Assembly (NCBI GenBank): GCA_964515235.1
Contig: CAZEVO010000002.1
Coordinates: 21,051 to 85,050, forward strand
Direction of reading: 5' to 3'
Length of the DNA stretch: 64,000 bases
DNA from: OPU3-GD-OMZ sp964515235
GTDB taxonomy: Bacteria > Pseudomonadota > Gammaproteobacteria > Methylococcales > Methylomonadaceae
Shown here piece after piece: positions 18,201 through 25,812 of the stretch. The notes below the pieces were generated by a model. It saw only the letters and a program-made list of their open reading frames with translations, was not told the DNA's origin and made no database searches. Each line of letters starts with the position of its first letter. Position 1 is the first letter of the stretch. The position numbers were made by a program, and so were the translations under genes.

Positions 18201-19280
18201 ATCAATTTTCATGGCATTGGACATATATGGCCCTCTGTCAAGTTCATTGACAAACAGGGTTTCAATATCATTAATACCACCAGCTTGAATCGCTGTTAAT
18301 AATTCATCCGTAATTTCCGCATTAACTTCTGCAACTATTTCACCAGTAGACTCATCGATCAAATTATTAGCTAATACTTTTCCAAACAAATAGTCTCTTG
18401 GAACCTCAATCTGCTCCACTCCAGCTTTGGTCATTTGGCGAATATGTTTGGCTGTAACACGCCGCCCTTCCTCAACATAAACAGTTCCTTCATGGGCGAT
18501 ATCAAATGTCGCGATATCACCTCTTAAACGCTCAGGAATAATGTCAAACAAATAACGGTCATCAGACAATCTGAATTTATTAGTTTCATAAAATAAAGAA
18601 ATAATTTCTTCATTATTGTATGAAAGCGCTTTTAGTAAAATAGTTGCTGGAATCTTACGTCGTCTGTCGATTCTGACAAACAAGGTATCTTTATGATCAA
18701 ATTCAAAATCTAACCAAGATCCACGATAAGGAATAACGCGTGCATTGAATAGTAATTTTCCAGAAGAATGCGTTTTACCTTTATCATGATCAAAAAACAC
18801 ACCAGGGGAACGATGTAATTGTGAAACAATTACACGCTCAGTACCATTAATAACGAAAGTACCATTATCCGTCATCAAGGGTAACTCACCCATATAAACT
18901 TCTTGTTCTCGTACATCTTTAACTGCCTTAGCAGACAATGGTGATTCTTTGTCGTAAATCACTAGACGGACTAAAACACGTAACGGTGCTGCATATGTCA
19001 CACCGCGCTGCTGACACTCCCGAACATCAAATACAGGTTCACCTAATCGGTAACTCACATATTCCAGAACAGCATATCCGGAGTGACTTACAATTGGAAA
19101 AACAGTTGTAAAGGCTGCATGCAACCCTAACTCTTCCCGAGTTTCAGGGGATTGACCTGACTGTAAAAAATTAGCGTATGAATCAATTTGTGTGGCAAGA
19201 AGATAAGGGACATCAATAACCTCTGAGGCCTTGCCAAAATTATTACGGATTCGTTTTTTCTCGGTAAAAGAGTAGACCAT
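15201..19280 (-). CDS. rpoB: DNA-directed RNA polymerase subunit beta
   Basis: Beta subunit of RNA polymerase. I chose the ATG at 19280 (MVYSFTEKKRIRNNFGK, 1,359 residues), because it matches the family N-terminus and has an AAGGA ribosome-binding site. The open frame extends six codons further to 19298 through that site. The rifampicin region GSSQLSQFMDQNNPLSQVTH with KRRVSALGP keeps the wild-type Asp516, His526 and Ser531 equivalents, so the sequence predicts rifampicin sensitivity. It sits downstream of the rplL attenuator. Confidence 0.98.
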   Translation of the reverse strand: MVYSFTEKKRIRNNFGKASEVIDVPYLLATQIDSYANFLQSGQSPETREELGLHAAFTTVFPIVSHSGYAVLEYVSYRLGEPVFDVRECQQRGVTYAAPLRVLVRLVIYDKESPLSAKAVKDVREQEVYMGELPLMTDNGTFVINGTERVIVSQLHRSPGVFFDHDKGKTHSSGKLLFNARVIPYRGSWLDFEFDHKDTLFVRIDRRRKIPATILLKALSYNNEEIISLFYETNKFRLSDDRYLFDIIPERLRGDIATFDIAHEGTVYVEEGRRVTAKHIRQMTKAGVEQIEVPRDYLFGKVLANNLIDESTGEIVAEVNAEITDELLTAIQAGGINDIETLFVNELDRGPYMSNAMKIDNTSNRIEALIEIYRMMRPGEPPTEDAAEKLFNNLFFSSDRYDLSAVGRMKFNRRLGRKEIVGEGALTKDDIIDVLKELIDIRNGNLNIDDIDHLGNRRVRSVGEMIENQFRVGLVRVERAVRERLTLADSEGLMPQEIINAKPVSAAVKEFFGSSQLSQFMDQNNPLSQVTHKRRVSALGPGGLARERAGFEVRDVHTTHYGRVCPIETPEGPNIGLINSLAVYARTNKYGFLETPYRKVVDGKVTNQVDYLSAIEEGEYIIAQASVAVDVNNQLVQGLVSCRYKDEFQLAASEDVQYMDVSSKQIVSVAASIIPFLEHDDANRALMGSNMQRQAVPTLIAEKPLVGTGMERTVAKDSGVTVVAKRSGVIEKVDAARIVVRVDDSETEAGESGVDIYNLIKYTRSNQNTCINQKPLVKLADTVKAGDILADGPSTDIGELALGQNMLIAFMPWNGYNFEDSILVSEQVVKEDRFTTIHIEEKTCVARDTKQSPEEITADIPNVSEEALSKLDESGIVFVGAEVKGGDILVGKVTPKGESQLTPEEKLLRAIFGEKAADVKDTSLRVPNGMDGHVIDVQVFTREGVQKDARALSIEEDEIKLAKKDFDDRRFILEQDIYSRVEKLLLGESMESSMLGFKKSKEITAEVLQGMEQKKWLTITTTNEDLNVQLEAITVQIEQLRKEFDKQLEIKRNKITMGDDLAPGVIKMVKVHLAVKRRIQPGDKMAGRHGNKGVISQIVPVEDMPYTADGRPVDILLNPLGVPSRMNVGQVLETHLGWAAKGLGFKIDEMIRAQAKIQDIRDYLGRIYNTSGREEDLDNFSDKEIMEMAANLTGGVPMASPVFDGASEDDIRSMLKLADLPEHGQATLFDGLTGDKFEREVTVGYMYMLKLNHLVDDKMHARSTGPYSLVTQQPLGGKAQFGGQRFGEMEVWALEAYGAAYTLQEMLTVKSDDVSGRTRMYKNIVDGKHDMDAGMPESFNVLVKEIRSLGINIELERQK

Positions 19281-19337
19281 AGTGCATATTTCCTTCAACG
19301 TAAAGAACGGTACTTCTGATTAGCTTACACAAACAGT

Positions 19338-19366
19338 AAAAGGCCGGTGACTATAAGTCACCAGCC
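19338..19366 (-). terminator. Attenuator between rplL and rpoB
   Basis: On the minus strand a 10-bp stem (GGCTGGTGAC / GTCACCGGCC, one G-U pair) with a five-base loop is followed by TTTT. It lies 46 bases after rplL and 57 before the rpoB ATG. E. coli has a partial terminator at the same place that makes L7/L12 more abundant than RNA polymerase; the short T run here fits partial termination. Confidence 0.75.
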
Positions 19367-19411
19367 AGATACCTATAATAGGCTATGCCTAATTAACAGA
19401 ACAGAAATTAA

Positions 19412-19786
19412 CTATTTAATTTCTACTGAAGCTCCTGCTTCTTCTAACTGTTTTTTAACTTCTTCAGCTTCTGCTTTACTAACGCCTTCTTTTACTGTTG
19501 AAGGTACACCTTCAACTTCAGCTTTAGCTTCTTTCAATCCTAGACCAGTTATACCACGTACTGCTTTAATAACTGCAACTTTATTTGAACCTTGGCCTGT
19601 TAAAACCACATCAAACTCTGTTTGTTCTTCAGCTGCAGCGCCATCAGCAGCAGCAGCAGGAGCAGCAGCCACAGCAGCTGCAGCAGAAACACCAAATTTT
19701 TCTTCCATTGCTGAAATCAGATCAACGACTTCCATAACGCTCATGTTTGAAATCGCTTCCAAGATATCTTCTTGTGAAAGTGCCAT
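19412..19786 (-). CDS. rplL: 50S ribosomal protein L7/L12
   Basis: Multicopy stalk protein that recruits translation GTPases. It has 124 residues: an N-terminal dimerisation helix (ALSQEDILEAISNMSVMEV), an alanine-rich hinge at about 34-55, and a C-terminal domain with GLGLKEAKAEVEGVPSTVKEG. It lies 49 bases after rplJ. Confidence 0.98.
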   Translation of the reverse strand: MALSQEDILEAISNMSVMEVVDLISAMEEKFGVSAAAAVAAAPAAAADGAAAEEQTEFDVVLTGQGSNKVAVIKAVRGITGLGLKEAKAEVEGVPSTVKEGVSKAEAEEVKKQLEEAGASVEIK

Positions 19787-19835
19787 AATTTTTTTCCTCT
19801 ATATTTTCGTTTCGTTTGTTACATGTGAAAGAGAC

Positions 19836-20363
19836 TTACGCCGCTTCTTTCTGATCTTTTACCGCTGCAACAGTACGTGTTAACTTAGCATGTGGTTCCG
19901 CTAAAGTACGGACAAATTTCTCTACTGGAGCTTTCATCAGAGCCATTAACATACTTATAGCCTGATCACGCGTAGGTAGAGATGCTAAACGCTTCAATTC
20001 AGATGCATCATATAACTGACCACCGATTGAAACTAATTTAGTCACTAATTTATCGTGTTCTTTTGCAAATTCATTGATTACACGTGCAGCTGAACCAGGA
20101 TCTTCCATTGAAAAAGCAAAAATAAGAGGACCGGTCATCCCCTCTTTCATGCATTCAAACTCTGTTCCTTCAACAGCACGTCGTGCCAACGTATTTTTTA
20201 CCACCCGCAGATAAACACCTGACTCGCGTGCAACTCGACGTAACTCTGTTACTTCTGTTACCGTTAAACCACGGTATTCAGCAGCAATTGCCGAGTGCGC
20301 GTCAGCGGCGATAGCAGCAACCTCTTCGACGACAAGTTTTTTGTCATCTAGTCTTAATGCCAC
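19836..20363 (-). CDS. rplJ: 50S ribosomal protein L10
   Basis: Base of the L7/L12 stalk; in E. coli the L10-L12 complex also represses its own mRNA. It has 175 residues, with AEYRGLTVTEVTELRR and RVVKNTLARRAV motifs and a C-terminal helix that binds L12 dimers. The 235-base gap upstream contains a recognisable L10 leader RNA, so autogenous control is likely conserved. Confidence 0.97.
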   Translation of the reverse strand: MALRLDDKKLVVEEVAAIAADAHSAIAAEYRGLTVTEVTELRRVARESGVYLRVVKNTLARRAVEGTEFECMKEGMTGPLIFAFSMEDPGSAARVINEFAKEHDKLVTKLVSIGGQLYDASELKRLASLPTRDQAISMLMALMKAPVEKFVRTLAEPHAKLTRTVAAVKDQKEAA

Positions 20364-20469
20364 AATTTACCTCCGAAATTCTTCTGGTAATCACCAGATT
20401 TTCATTACACACCATTAGTTAGATTTCCTACCTAATAATGCAACCTAACAGTTACTTTCACTGATTATT

Positions 20470-20545
20470 CAGCTCCAGACACCATCTACGCAGGATAACT
20501 ATTATTCTGTTAATTATGCTTACGCACCTACGGTCTTTGACGATT
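20470..20545 (-). ncRNA. L10 leader RNA (autoregulatory site upstream of rplJ)
   Basis: On the minus strand the leader contains CAAAGACCGTAGGTG and, 34 bases later, CTGCGTAGATGGTGTC. These two blocks match the conserved halves of the enterobacterial L10-binding leader as I remember it. The blocks can pair (CCGTAGGTG region with the TAGATGGTG region flanking a bulge). The feature is in the expected place, between rplA and rplJ. Exact boundaries are uncertain. Confidence 0.75.
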
Positions 20546-20572
20546 ACCGAAACCGGTAACCCAAAGTCTTTA

Positions 20573-20595
20573 TTAAGAACCTAACGCGTTCTTAA
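20573..20595 (-). promoter_or_regulatory. Hairpin directly after the rplA stop codon
   Basis: An 8-bp perfect inverted repeat (TTAAGAAC / GTTCTTAA, seven-base loop) starts 3 bases after the rplA stop on the minus strand. There is no clean T run, so it is more likely an mRNA-stabilising or processing hairpin than a full terminator. Confidence 0.4.
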
Positions 20596-20598
20596 AAA

Positions 20599-21294
20599 CT
20601 ATTCACCAATACTAGCTTTATCAATTAACAATCCCGGACCCATTGTTGATGACAAGGTTATTTTCTTCAAATAAATACCTTTTGCAGAGCTAGGCTTGCC
20701 TTTTTTTAAGTCAGCAATTAAAGCTTGTAAATTTTGCTGAATTGCATTGCCGTCAAAACTAACCTTACCAACAGAGCAATGTATAATACCGGCCTTATCC
20801 GTACGGTAACGAACCTGACCAGATTTCGCATTCTTAACAGCTTGCGCAACATCTGGAGTCACAGTCCCAACCTTTGGATTAGGCATCAGACCACGTGGAC
20901 CTAAAATCTGTCCTAACTGACCTACAACACGCATGGCATCAGGGGAGGCAATCACCACATCAAAATCCATAACGCCTTTTTTAACTTCAGCCGCTAAATC
21001 GTCCATTCCGACAATATCAGCACCCGCAGCTTTTGCAATATCTGCATTTTCACCTTGCGTAAACACCGCAACACGAACAGTTTTTCCCGTACCATTTGGC
21101 AACACCGTTGCACCACGGACATTCTGATCAGATTTACGCGCATCAACACCTAAGTTGACACTGACGTCAACTGACTCATTAAAATTTGACAACGCTATAT
21201 CCTTGAGGACACTCATTGCATCATCAATAGAATAAGCTTTATTGAAGTCGACTTTTTCCTGAATGACTTTAGCACGTTTAGTTAATTTAGCCAT
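20599..21294 (-). CDS. rplA: 50S ribosomal protein L1
   Basis: L1 forms the stalk that moves deacylated tRNA from the E site and in E. coli represses the L11 operon. I chose the ATG at 21294 (MAKLTKRAKVIQEKV, 231 residues). It has GGAGG nine bases upstream, and the six extra open codons up to 21312 overlap that site. Family motifs GTGKTVRVAVF and GPRGLMPNPKVGTVT are present. The start is 1 base after the rplK stop. Confidence 0.97.
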   Translation of the reverse strand: MAKLTKRAKVIQEKVDFNKAYSIDDAMSVLKDIALSNFNESVDVSVNLGVDARKSDQNVRGATVLPNGTGKTVRVAVFTQGENADIAKAAGADIVGMDDLAAEVKKGVMDFDVVIASPDAMRVVGQLGQILGPRGLMPNPKVGTVTPDVAQAVKNAKSGQVRYRTDKAGIIHCSVGKVSFDGNAIQQNLQALIADLKKGKPSSAKGIYLKKITLSSTMGPGLLIDKASIGE

Positions 21295-21295
21295 T

Positions 21296-21727
21296 TTATA
21301 GACCCTCCACATTCAGACCCATACTACGAGCGCTTCCGGCTATCGTTTTAACTGCAGCATCTAAATCTGCCGCATTTAAATCAGGCATTTTAGTTTTTGC
21401 AATGTCTTCTAATTGCGCACGGGTAACCGTTCCCACCTTATCAATATTAGGAACCCCACTACCTTTCGCTATACCAGCTGCTTTCTTTAACAAAACTGAT
21501 GCGGGTGGCGTTTTAGTAACAAAAGTAAAACTACGATCCGCATAAACAGAGATAATTACCGGGATAGGCATTCCTTTCTCTAATTCCTGAGTCTTAGCAT
21601 TAAATGCTTTACAAAACTCCATAATATTGACACCATGCTGACCCAGAGCTGGACCGACTGGTGGACTTGGATTAGCCTCACCCGCTTTTACCTGTAACTT
21701 GATATATGCTTCAATTTTTTTAGCCAT
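21296..21727 (-). CDS. rplK: 50S ribosomal protein L11
   Basis: L11 forms the GTPase-associated region and is needed for RelA activation. It has 143 residues, starting MAKKIEAYIKLQVKAGEANPSPPVGPALGQ-like, with the proline pair in its N-terminal domain intact. It is 60 bases after nusG and almost touches rplA. Confidence 0.97.
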   Translation of the reverse strand: MAKKIEAYIKLQVKAGEANPSPPVGPALGQHGVNIMEFCKAFNAKTQELEKGMPIPVIISVYADRSFTFVTKTPPASVLLKKAAGIAKGSGVPNIDKVGTVTRAQLEDIAKTKMPDLNAADLDAAVKTIAGSARSMGLNVEGL

Positions 21728-21787
21728 TAGCTATTAACTCCAATATGGGTACAAACGCCAATACGGCTCCCCGTAAAAAACAATTTA

Positions 21788-22321
21788 TTAATTTTTCTCA
21801 ACCTGAGTAAACTCAAGATCAACGGGTGTTGAACGCCCGAAAATCATAACGGTCACTGTTAAGCGACTTTTTTCATAATTTACTTCTTCGACAACGCCAT
21901 CAAAATCTTTAAACGGCCCATCAACAACACGCAAAACCTCACCCACTTCAAACAATACTTTAGGCTTAGGCTTATTAACACCATCCTCAACACGGTTCAA
22001 TATCAGATCTGCTTCTGCATCGGTAATTGCCGCGGGTTTATCGGCAGTACCACCGATGAAACCTAAAACACGAGGAACATCCCGGACCATATGCCAAGTC
22101 AGATCGCTTAATTCCATCTGAACCAAAACATAACCAGGGAAAAATTTTCTTTCACTCTTACGCTGCTGACCCGAGCGCATTTCAACAACTTCTTCTGTCG
22201 GGACAATGATTTTACCAAAATGATCCTGCAGTCCTTCGCGCTCAATGCGTTCTTCTAATGCCTGACGAACCTTATTCTCATAATTCGAGTAGGCATGAAT
22301 AACATACCATTTAAGAGCCAT
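21788..22321 (-). CDS. nusG: Transcription termination/antitermination factor NusG
   Basis: NusG links RNA polymerase to Rho or to S10 on the ribosome. It has 177 residues: the NGN domain begins MALKWYVIHAYSNYENKV and contains FFPGYVLVQM, and a C-terminal KOW domain carries VLRVVDGPFKDFDGVVEEVN. It starts one base after the secE stop, the normal operon arrangement. Confidence 0.98.
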   Translation of the reverse strand: MALKWYVIHAYSNYENKVRQALEERIEREGLQDHFGKIIVPTEEVVEMRSGQQRKSERKFFPGYVLVQMELSDLTWHMVRDVPRVLGFIGGTADKPAAITDAEADLILNRVEDGVNKPKPKVLFEVGEVLRVVDGPFKDFDGVVEEVNYEKSRLTVTVMIFGRSTPVDLEFTQVEKN

Positions 22322-22322
22322 T

Positions 22323-22700
22323 CTAGCCCCCCTGACCCGTTAAAACCTGAACGCCCCAGAACAAAAACATATCAAATAACCACAAGATCAGACCAACAAC
22401 AAAAACCATTCCGAACACTGTCAATGTAGTCTGAACAGTTTCCTGACGGGAAGGCCAAACAACCTTCCTAACTTCTTGACGTGCTTCACGAACAAAAGCA
22501 CTAAAATTACGTCCGGAGGTAGATGTTAATGCCATCAACATAGCCACCAAAACTACGGCAACCAATCCAAGAACCCGGTAAAGAAACGGGAACTCTGAAA
22601 AATAATAAAAACCAGCCAGACCTGCTATCACTAAAGATACAGAGACTACGAGTTTTATAACATCCATCACAGATGCAGCCGCTTCGGTTTGAGTTGACAT
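22323..22700 (-). CDS. secE: Preprotein translocase subunit SecE
   Basis: Essential clamp of the SecYEG channel. It has 125 residues and three transmembrane segments (about 15-35, 36-58 and 92-115), the three-helix form of E. coli rather than the single-helix form of many bacteria. The conserved cytoplasmic segment REARQEVRKVVWPSRQETVQ precedes the last helix. It is followed by nusG and preceded by tRNA-Trp. Confidence 0.96.
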   Translation of the reverse strand: MSTQTEAAASVMDVIKLVVSVSLVIAGLAGFYYFSEFPFLYRVLGLVAVVLVAMLMALTSTSGRNFSAFVREARQEVRKVVWPSRQETVQTTLTVFGMVFVVGLILWLFDMFLFWGVQVLTGQGG

Positions 22701-22740
22701 TATTACTCTTTTATTTATATTAAATTTAAAAAAAACAGAA

Positions 22741-22816
22741 TGGCAGGCCAGGAGGGACTCGAACCCCCAACCTGCGGTTTTGGAGACCGCTGCTCTACCA
22801 ATTGAGCCACTGACCT
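22741..22816 (-). tRNA. tRNA-Trp (CCA)
   Basis: On the minus strand a full cloverleaf of 76 bases with encoded CCA. The anticodon loop reads TCTCCAAAA (anticodon CCA). The acceptor arm AGGTCAG pairs with CTGGCCT (one G-U), and the T arm GGTTCGAGTCC is intact. It lies between tufB and secE, as in many gammaproteobacteria. Confidence 0.95.
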
Positions 22817-22877
22817 ACTGCCTACTGCTAATATAACTGCGGCAACCCTACACCAAAGACTGGGTTACCACATATTA

Positions 22878-24068
22878 TCACTCTATAATTTTAGCTACTA
22901 CGCCCGCACCCACTGTGCGACCACCTTCTCTTACTGCGAAACGCAAACCGTCTTCCATCGCAATCGGTGCAATCAACTTAACTGTCACTTGCACATTGTC
23001 TCCAGGCATTACCATCTCAACACCCTCCGGAAGATCTACCGCTCCTGTTACATCTGTCGTTCTAAAGTAAAACTGTGGACGATACCCATTGAAAAATGGC
23101 GTATGACGACCACCCTCGTCTTTAGACAGAACATAAATCTCTGCTTCAAAATGAGTATGCGGATTAATTGTCTTTGGATGCGCTAACACCTGACCACGAT
23201 CAACCTCTTCACGCTTCGTACCACGTAATAAAACACCGACGTTATCGCCAGCCTCACCCTGATCTAACAACTTACGGAACATCTCTACGCCCGTACAAGT
23301 CGTTGTTGCTGTTTCTTTAATACCAACAATCTCAATCTCTTCGCCGACTTTCACTACACCGCGCTCTACACGACCGGTAACAACTGTACCACGTCCTGAA
23401 ATTGAAAACACATCCTCAATCGGCATCAAAAATGACCCTTCTACTGCTCGCTCTGGCTCAGGGATATAATCATCCATTGCCGCCACTAACTTCACTACAG
23501 ATGGCGCACCAATGTCGCTACTATCACCCTCTAATGCTTTCAAGGCCGAACCAATAACTACTGGTGTATCGTCTCCTGGGAATTCATACAAATCCAGAAG
23601 CTCTCTAACTTCCATTTCTACCAACTCGACCAACTCTTCATCGTCAACCATGTCGGCTTTATTCAAAAACACCACAATGTAAGGCACACCTACTTGACGT
23701 GCCAATAAGATGTGCTCACGTGTTTGTGGCATCGGACCATCCGCTGCTGAACAAACTAATATAGCGCCGTCCATCTGTGCAGCACCCGTAATCATGTTCT
23801 TCACATAATCCGCGTGACCCGGGCAGTCAACGTGCGCATAATGGCGGTTATCTGACTCATACTCAACATGCGATGTTGCAATCGTAATACCGCGCTCACG
23901 TTCTTCTGGAGCATTGTCAATATCTGCAAAATCTTTTGCCTCGCCACCTTGGACCTCAGCCATCACTTTCGTAATCGCAGCTGTCAGGGTCGTCTTACCA
24001 TGATCAACGTGGCCAATCGTGCCTACGTTAACATGGGGTTTGGTACGTTCAAATTTTTCTTTAGCCAT
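22878..24068 (-). CDS. tufB: Translation elongation factor Tu (copy B)
   Basis: Second EF-Tu gene, same function as the copy at 6407-7597. I chose the ATG at 24068 (396 residues, MAKEKFERTKPHVNV). A 31-codon upstream open extension runs into tRNA-Thr and is not real. Context is the classical tRNA-tufB-tRNA-secE-nusG array, so this copy is probably driven by the tRNA promoter at 24442-24470. Confidence 0.98.
   Translation of the reverse strand: MAKEKFERTKPHVNVGTIGHVDHGKTTLTAAITKVMAEVQGGEAKDFADIDNAPEERERGITIATSHVEYESDNRHYAHVDCPGHADYVKNMITGAAQMDGAILVCSAADGPMPQTREHILLARQVGVPYIVVFLNKADMVDDEELVELVEMEVRELLDLYEFPGDDTPVVIGSALKALEGDSSDIGAPSVVKLVAAMDDYIPEPERAVEGSFLMPIEDVFSISGRGTVVTGRVERGVVKVGEEIEIVGIKETATTTCTGVEMFRKLLDQGEAGDNVGVLLRGTKREEVDRGQVLAHPKTINPHTHFEAEIYVLSKDEGGRHTPFFNGYRPQFYFRTTDVTGAVDLPEGVEMVMPGDNVQVTVKLIAPIAMEDGLRFAVREGGRTVGAGVVAKIIE
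22878..24068. repeat. Direct repeat: tuf gene copy 2 (pairs with 6407-7597)
   Basis: Apparently identical 1,191-base copy of the tuf coding sequence in the same orientation. Recombination between the copies would delete or duplicate about 16.5 kb that includes rpoB and rpoC. Confidence 0.9.
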
Positions 24069-24116
24069 CTTACTAACCTCTACAAAACCTAAATATAAAT
24101 TGTTAAATAAAATTCT

Positions 24117-24191
<75 letters not shown>

Positions 24192-24238
24192 CAAAATCAA
24201 CCCAACTTAACTACTAAACCAACACAGCCAACCGATTA

Positions 24239-24312
24239 TGGAGCGGGTGATGGGAATCGAACCCACGTGATCAGCTTGGAAGGCTGGAGTTCTACCATTG
24301 AACTACACCCGC
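24239..24312 (-). tRNA. tRNA-Gly (TCC)
   Basis: On the minus strand a 74-base cloverleaf with encoded CCA. Anticodon loop CTTCCAA gives TCC. Acceptor GCGGGTG pairs with CACCCGC. It is the second tRNA of the Tyr-Gly-Thr-tufB transcript. Confidence 0.95.
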
Positions 24313-24340
24313 GTTTAATCTTATTTGCTTAGTGATAGCA

Positions 24341-24425
24341 TGGTGGAGGGGGGAGGATTCGAACCTCCGAAGGCGGAGCCGTCAGATTTACAGTCTGATC
24401 CCTTTGGCCACTCGGGAACCCCTCC
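24341..24425 (-). tRNA. tRNA-Tyr (GTA)
   Basis: On the minus strand an 85-base class II tRNA with a long variable arm and encoded CCA. Anticodon loop CTGTAAA gives GTA. Acceptor GGAGGGG pairs with CCCCTCC. It is first in the tRNA-tufB array, about 10 bases after the predicted transcription start. Confidence 0.95.
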
Positions 24426-24441
24426 AGTACAAAAGTCCGAC

Positions 24442-24470
24442 ATTTTGCTCTAATTGGAGCAAACTGTCAA
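24442..24470 (-). promoter_or_regulatory. Promoter of the tRNA-Tyr/Gly/Thr-tufB operon
   Basis: On the minus strand a perfect -35 TTGACA (24470-24465), a 17-base spacer and CAAAAT (24447-24442), followed by a G-rich discriminator GTCGG. A 6-bp inverted repeat (TTGCTC / GAGCAA) lies between the boxes. The discriminator is of the type seen in stringently controlled stable-RNA promoters, which is inference. Confidence 0.6.
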
Positions 24471-24542
24471 TCATTTTCGGCCATTAAACATAACTAATCT
24501 ACTTCCTTAATAATAAGGCGGTAGTAATCTAACCTAAATCAA

Positions 24543-25115
24543 CTAATGAACTTTATTTTTTAACTGATCAAAACGCATCTGCAATAACAAATCAGAATTC
24601 AAGCAAACCCGCTCAAACCCAGACTCAATATCTTCTGCGTCACTCAGTGGTATCGCAGACAAAACATAATCTGAGACCTTGTTCTTATCTCCAGGATGAC
24701 CAATTCCGACTCGCATCCGGTTAAACTGACCATTCCCTACTGTCGACATAATATCCCGTAACCCATTATGACCACCATGACCACCTCCGCTTTTAAAACG
24801 AATGATACCCACGTCAAAATCTAACTCATCATGCACAACCAACATTTCTTCAGTTGTTATTTTGAAATACCGAAGCACCTTACCCACCGCCTGACCACTT
24901 AAATTCATATAAGTCTGGGGCTTCAAAAAAATAACTGATTGGCCTGCTATACAAACCTCAGCGAATTCCGCTTGAAAACGTGACTCACTGCGCCAATTCA
25001 CCGACCCCAACTGAGTCAGCCAATCATCTAAAAACCAAAACCCGACATTATGTCGGGTCCTAATATAACGTTGCCCAGGATTCCCCAGACCAACCAACAA
25101 GCGAAGCTTAGCCAA
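24543..25115 (-). CDS. pth: Peptidyl-tRNA hydrolase
   Basis: Releases tRNA from prematurely dropped peptidyl-tRNA. It has 190 residues. The N-terminus LLVGLGNPGQRYIRTRHNVG contains the catalytic histidine; KPQTYMNLSGQAV and DELDFDVGIIRFKSGGGHGG are the other family motifs. It is 8 bases after rplY in the prs-rplY-pth order. The ychF gene that usually follows is absent and the tRNA-tufB array takes its place. Confidence 0.97.
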   Translation of the reverse strand: MAKLRLLVGLGNPGQRYIRTRHNVGFWFLDDWLTQLGSVNWRSESRFQAEFAEVCIAGQSVIFLKPQTYMNLSGQAVGKVLRYFKITTEEMLVVHDELDFDVGIIRFKSGGGHGGHNGLRDIMSTVGNGQFNRMRVGIGHPGDKNKVSDYVLSAIPLSDAEDIESGFERVCLNSDLLLQMRFDQLKNKVH

Positions 25116-25123
25116 CGAACACT

Positions 25124-25759
25124 CTACTCCTGCTCGCCCGAAGCCTCTTCGCCAACCTCTTCTGTTTCTTCAGCCGCACCACCTCGAACTGCAGTCACCG
25201 AAACCACAGGCAAATCATGATCAGCGCCCTGCGCCAATGCAACAATCTCAACACCCTTAGGTAACTTAATTTCAGACAAGTGGATCGACTCACCCATATC
25301 TAACGCCAGCAAATCTATCTCGATGAACTCCGGCAAACTTTTTGGCAAACAAACCACCTCAACATCAACCTGACTATGCGTTACTACACCGCCTTTTTTA
25401 ACGCCTACTGCATTTTCTGCATTAACAAAATGCAATGGCACATGAACACGCAACTTATCCTTAGCGCTCACCCGCTGAAAATCCATATGCAAAACCCTAG
25501 GCTTGCTTGGGTGTCGCTGAAGGCCTTTTAAAACCGCCTTCTCTTTCTTACCATCGACCACTACTTCCAAAATATGCGAATAAACAGCTTCATGCTCCAA
25601 ATGCTTAACAACAGCATTATGTGACAACGTTATTTGCTGAGGCTCTTTACCCGCACCATAAATAATCGCAGGAACTCCACCTTCACGGCGCACCGCTTTT
25701 GAGGCACTGGTTCCCGCCCCTGTTCTTGCTACCGCATCAAACTGAAATACATCCGACAT
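25124..25759 (-). CDS. rplY: 50S ribosomal protein L25/general stress protein Ctc
   Basis: Binds 5S rRNA. I chose the ATG at 25759 (MSDVFQFDAVARTGAG, 211 residues), since the five extra codons upstream start with TTG and contain the GGGAG ribosome-binding site. This is the long two-domain CTC form: an L25 domain (to about 95) plus a beta-rich C-terminal domain ending in an acidic EETEEVGEEASGEQE tail. It sits between prs and pth. Confidence 0.95.
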   Translation of the reverse strand: MSDVFQFDAVARTGAGTSASKAVRREGGVPAIIYGAGKEPQQITLSHNAVVKHLEHEAVYSHILEVVVDGKKEKAVLKGLQRHPSKPRVLHMDFQRVSAKDKLRVHVPLHFVNAENAVGVKKGGVVTHSQVDVEVVCLPKSLPEFIEIDLLALDMGESIHLSEIKLPKGVEIVALAQGADHDLPVVSVTAVRGGAAEETEEVGEEASGEQE

Positions 25760-25812
25760 TACTAATTCTCCCAACCTAAATATAAGCAGTTTTAAAACTG
25801 CATAAAAACATA

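Noticed and set aside
19281..19298. Six-codon upstream extension of rpoB
   Set aside because: It covers the AAGGA ribosome site of the canonical MVYSFTEKKR start.
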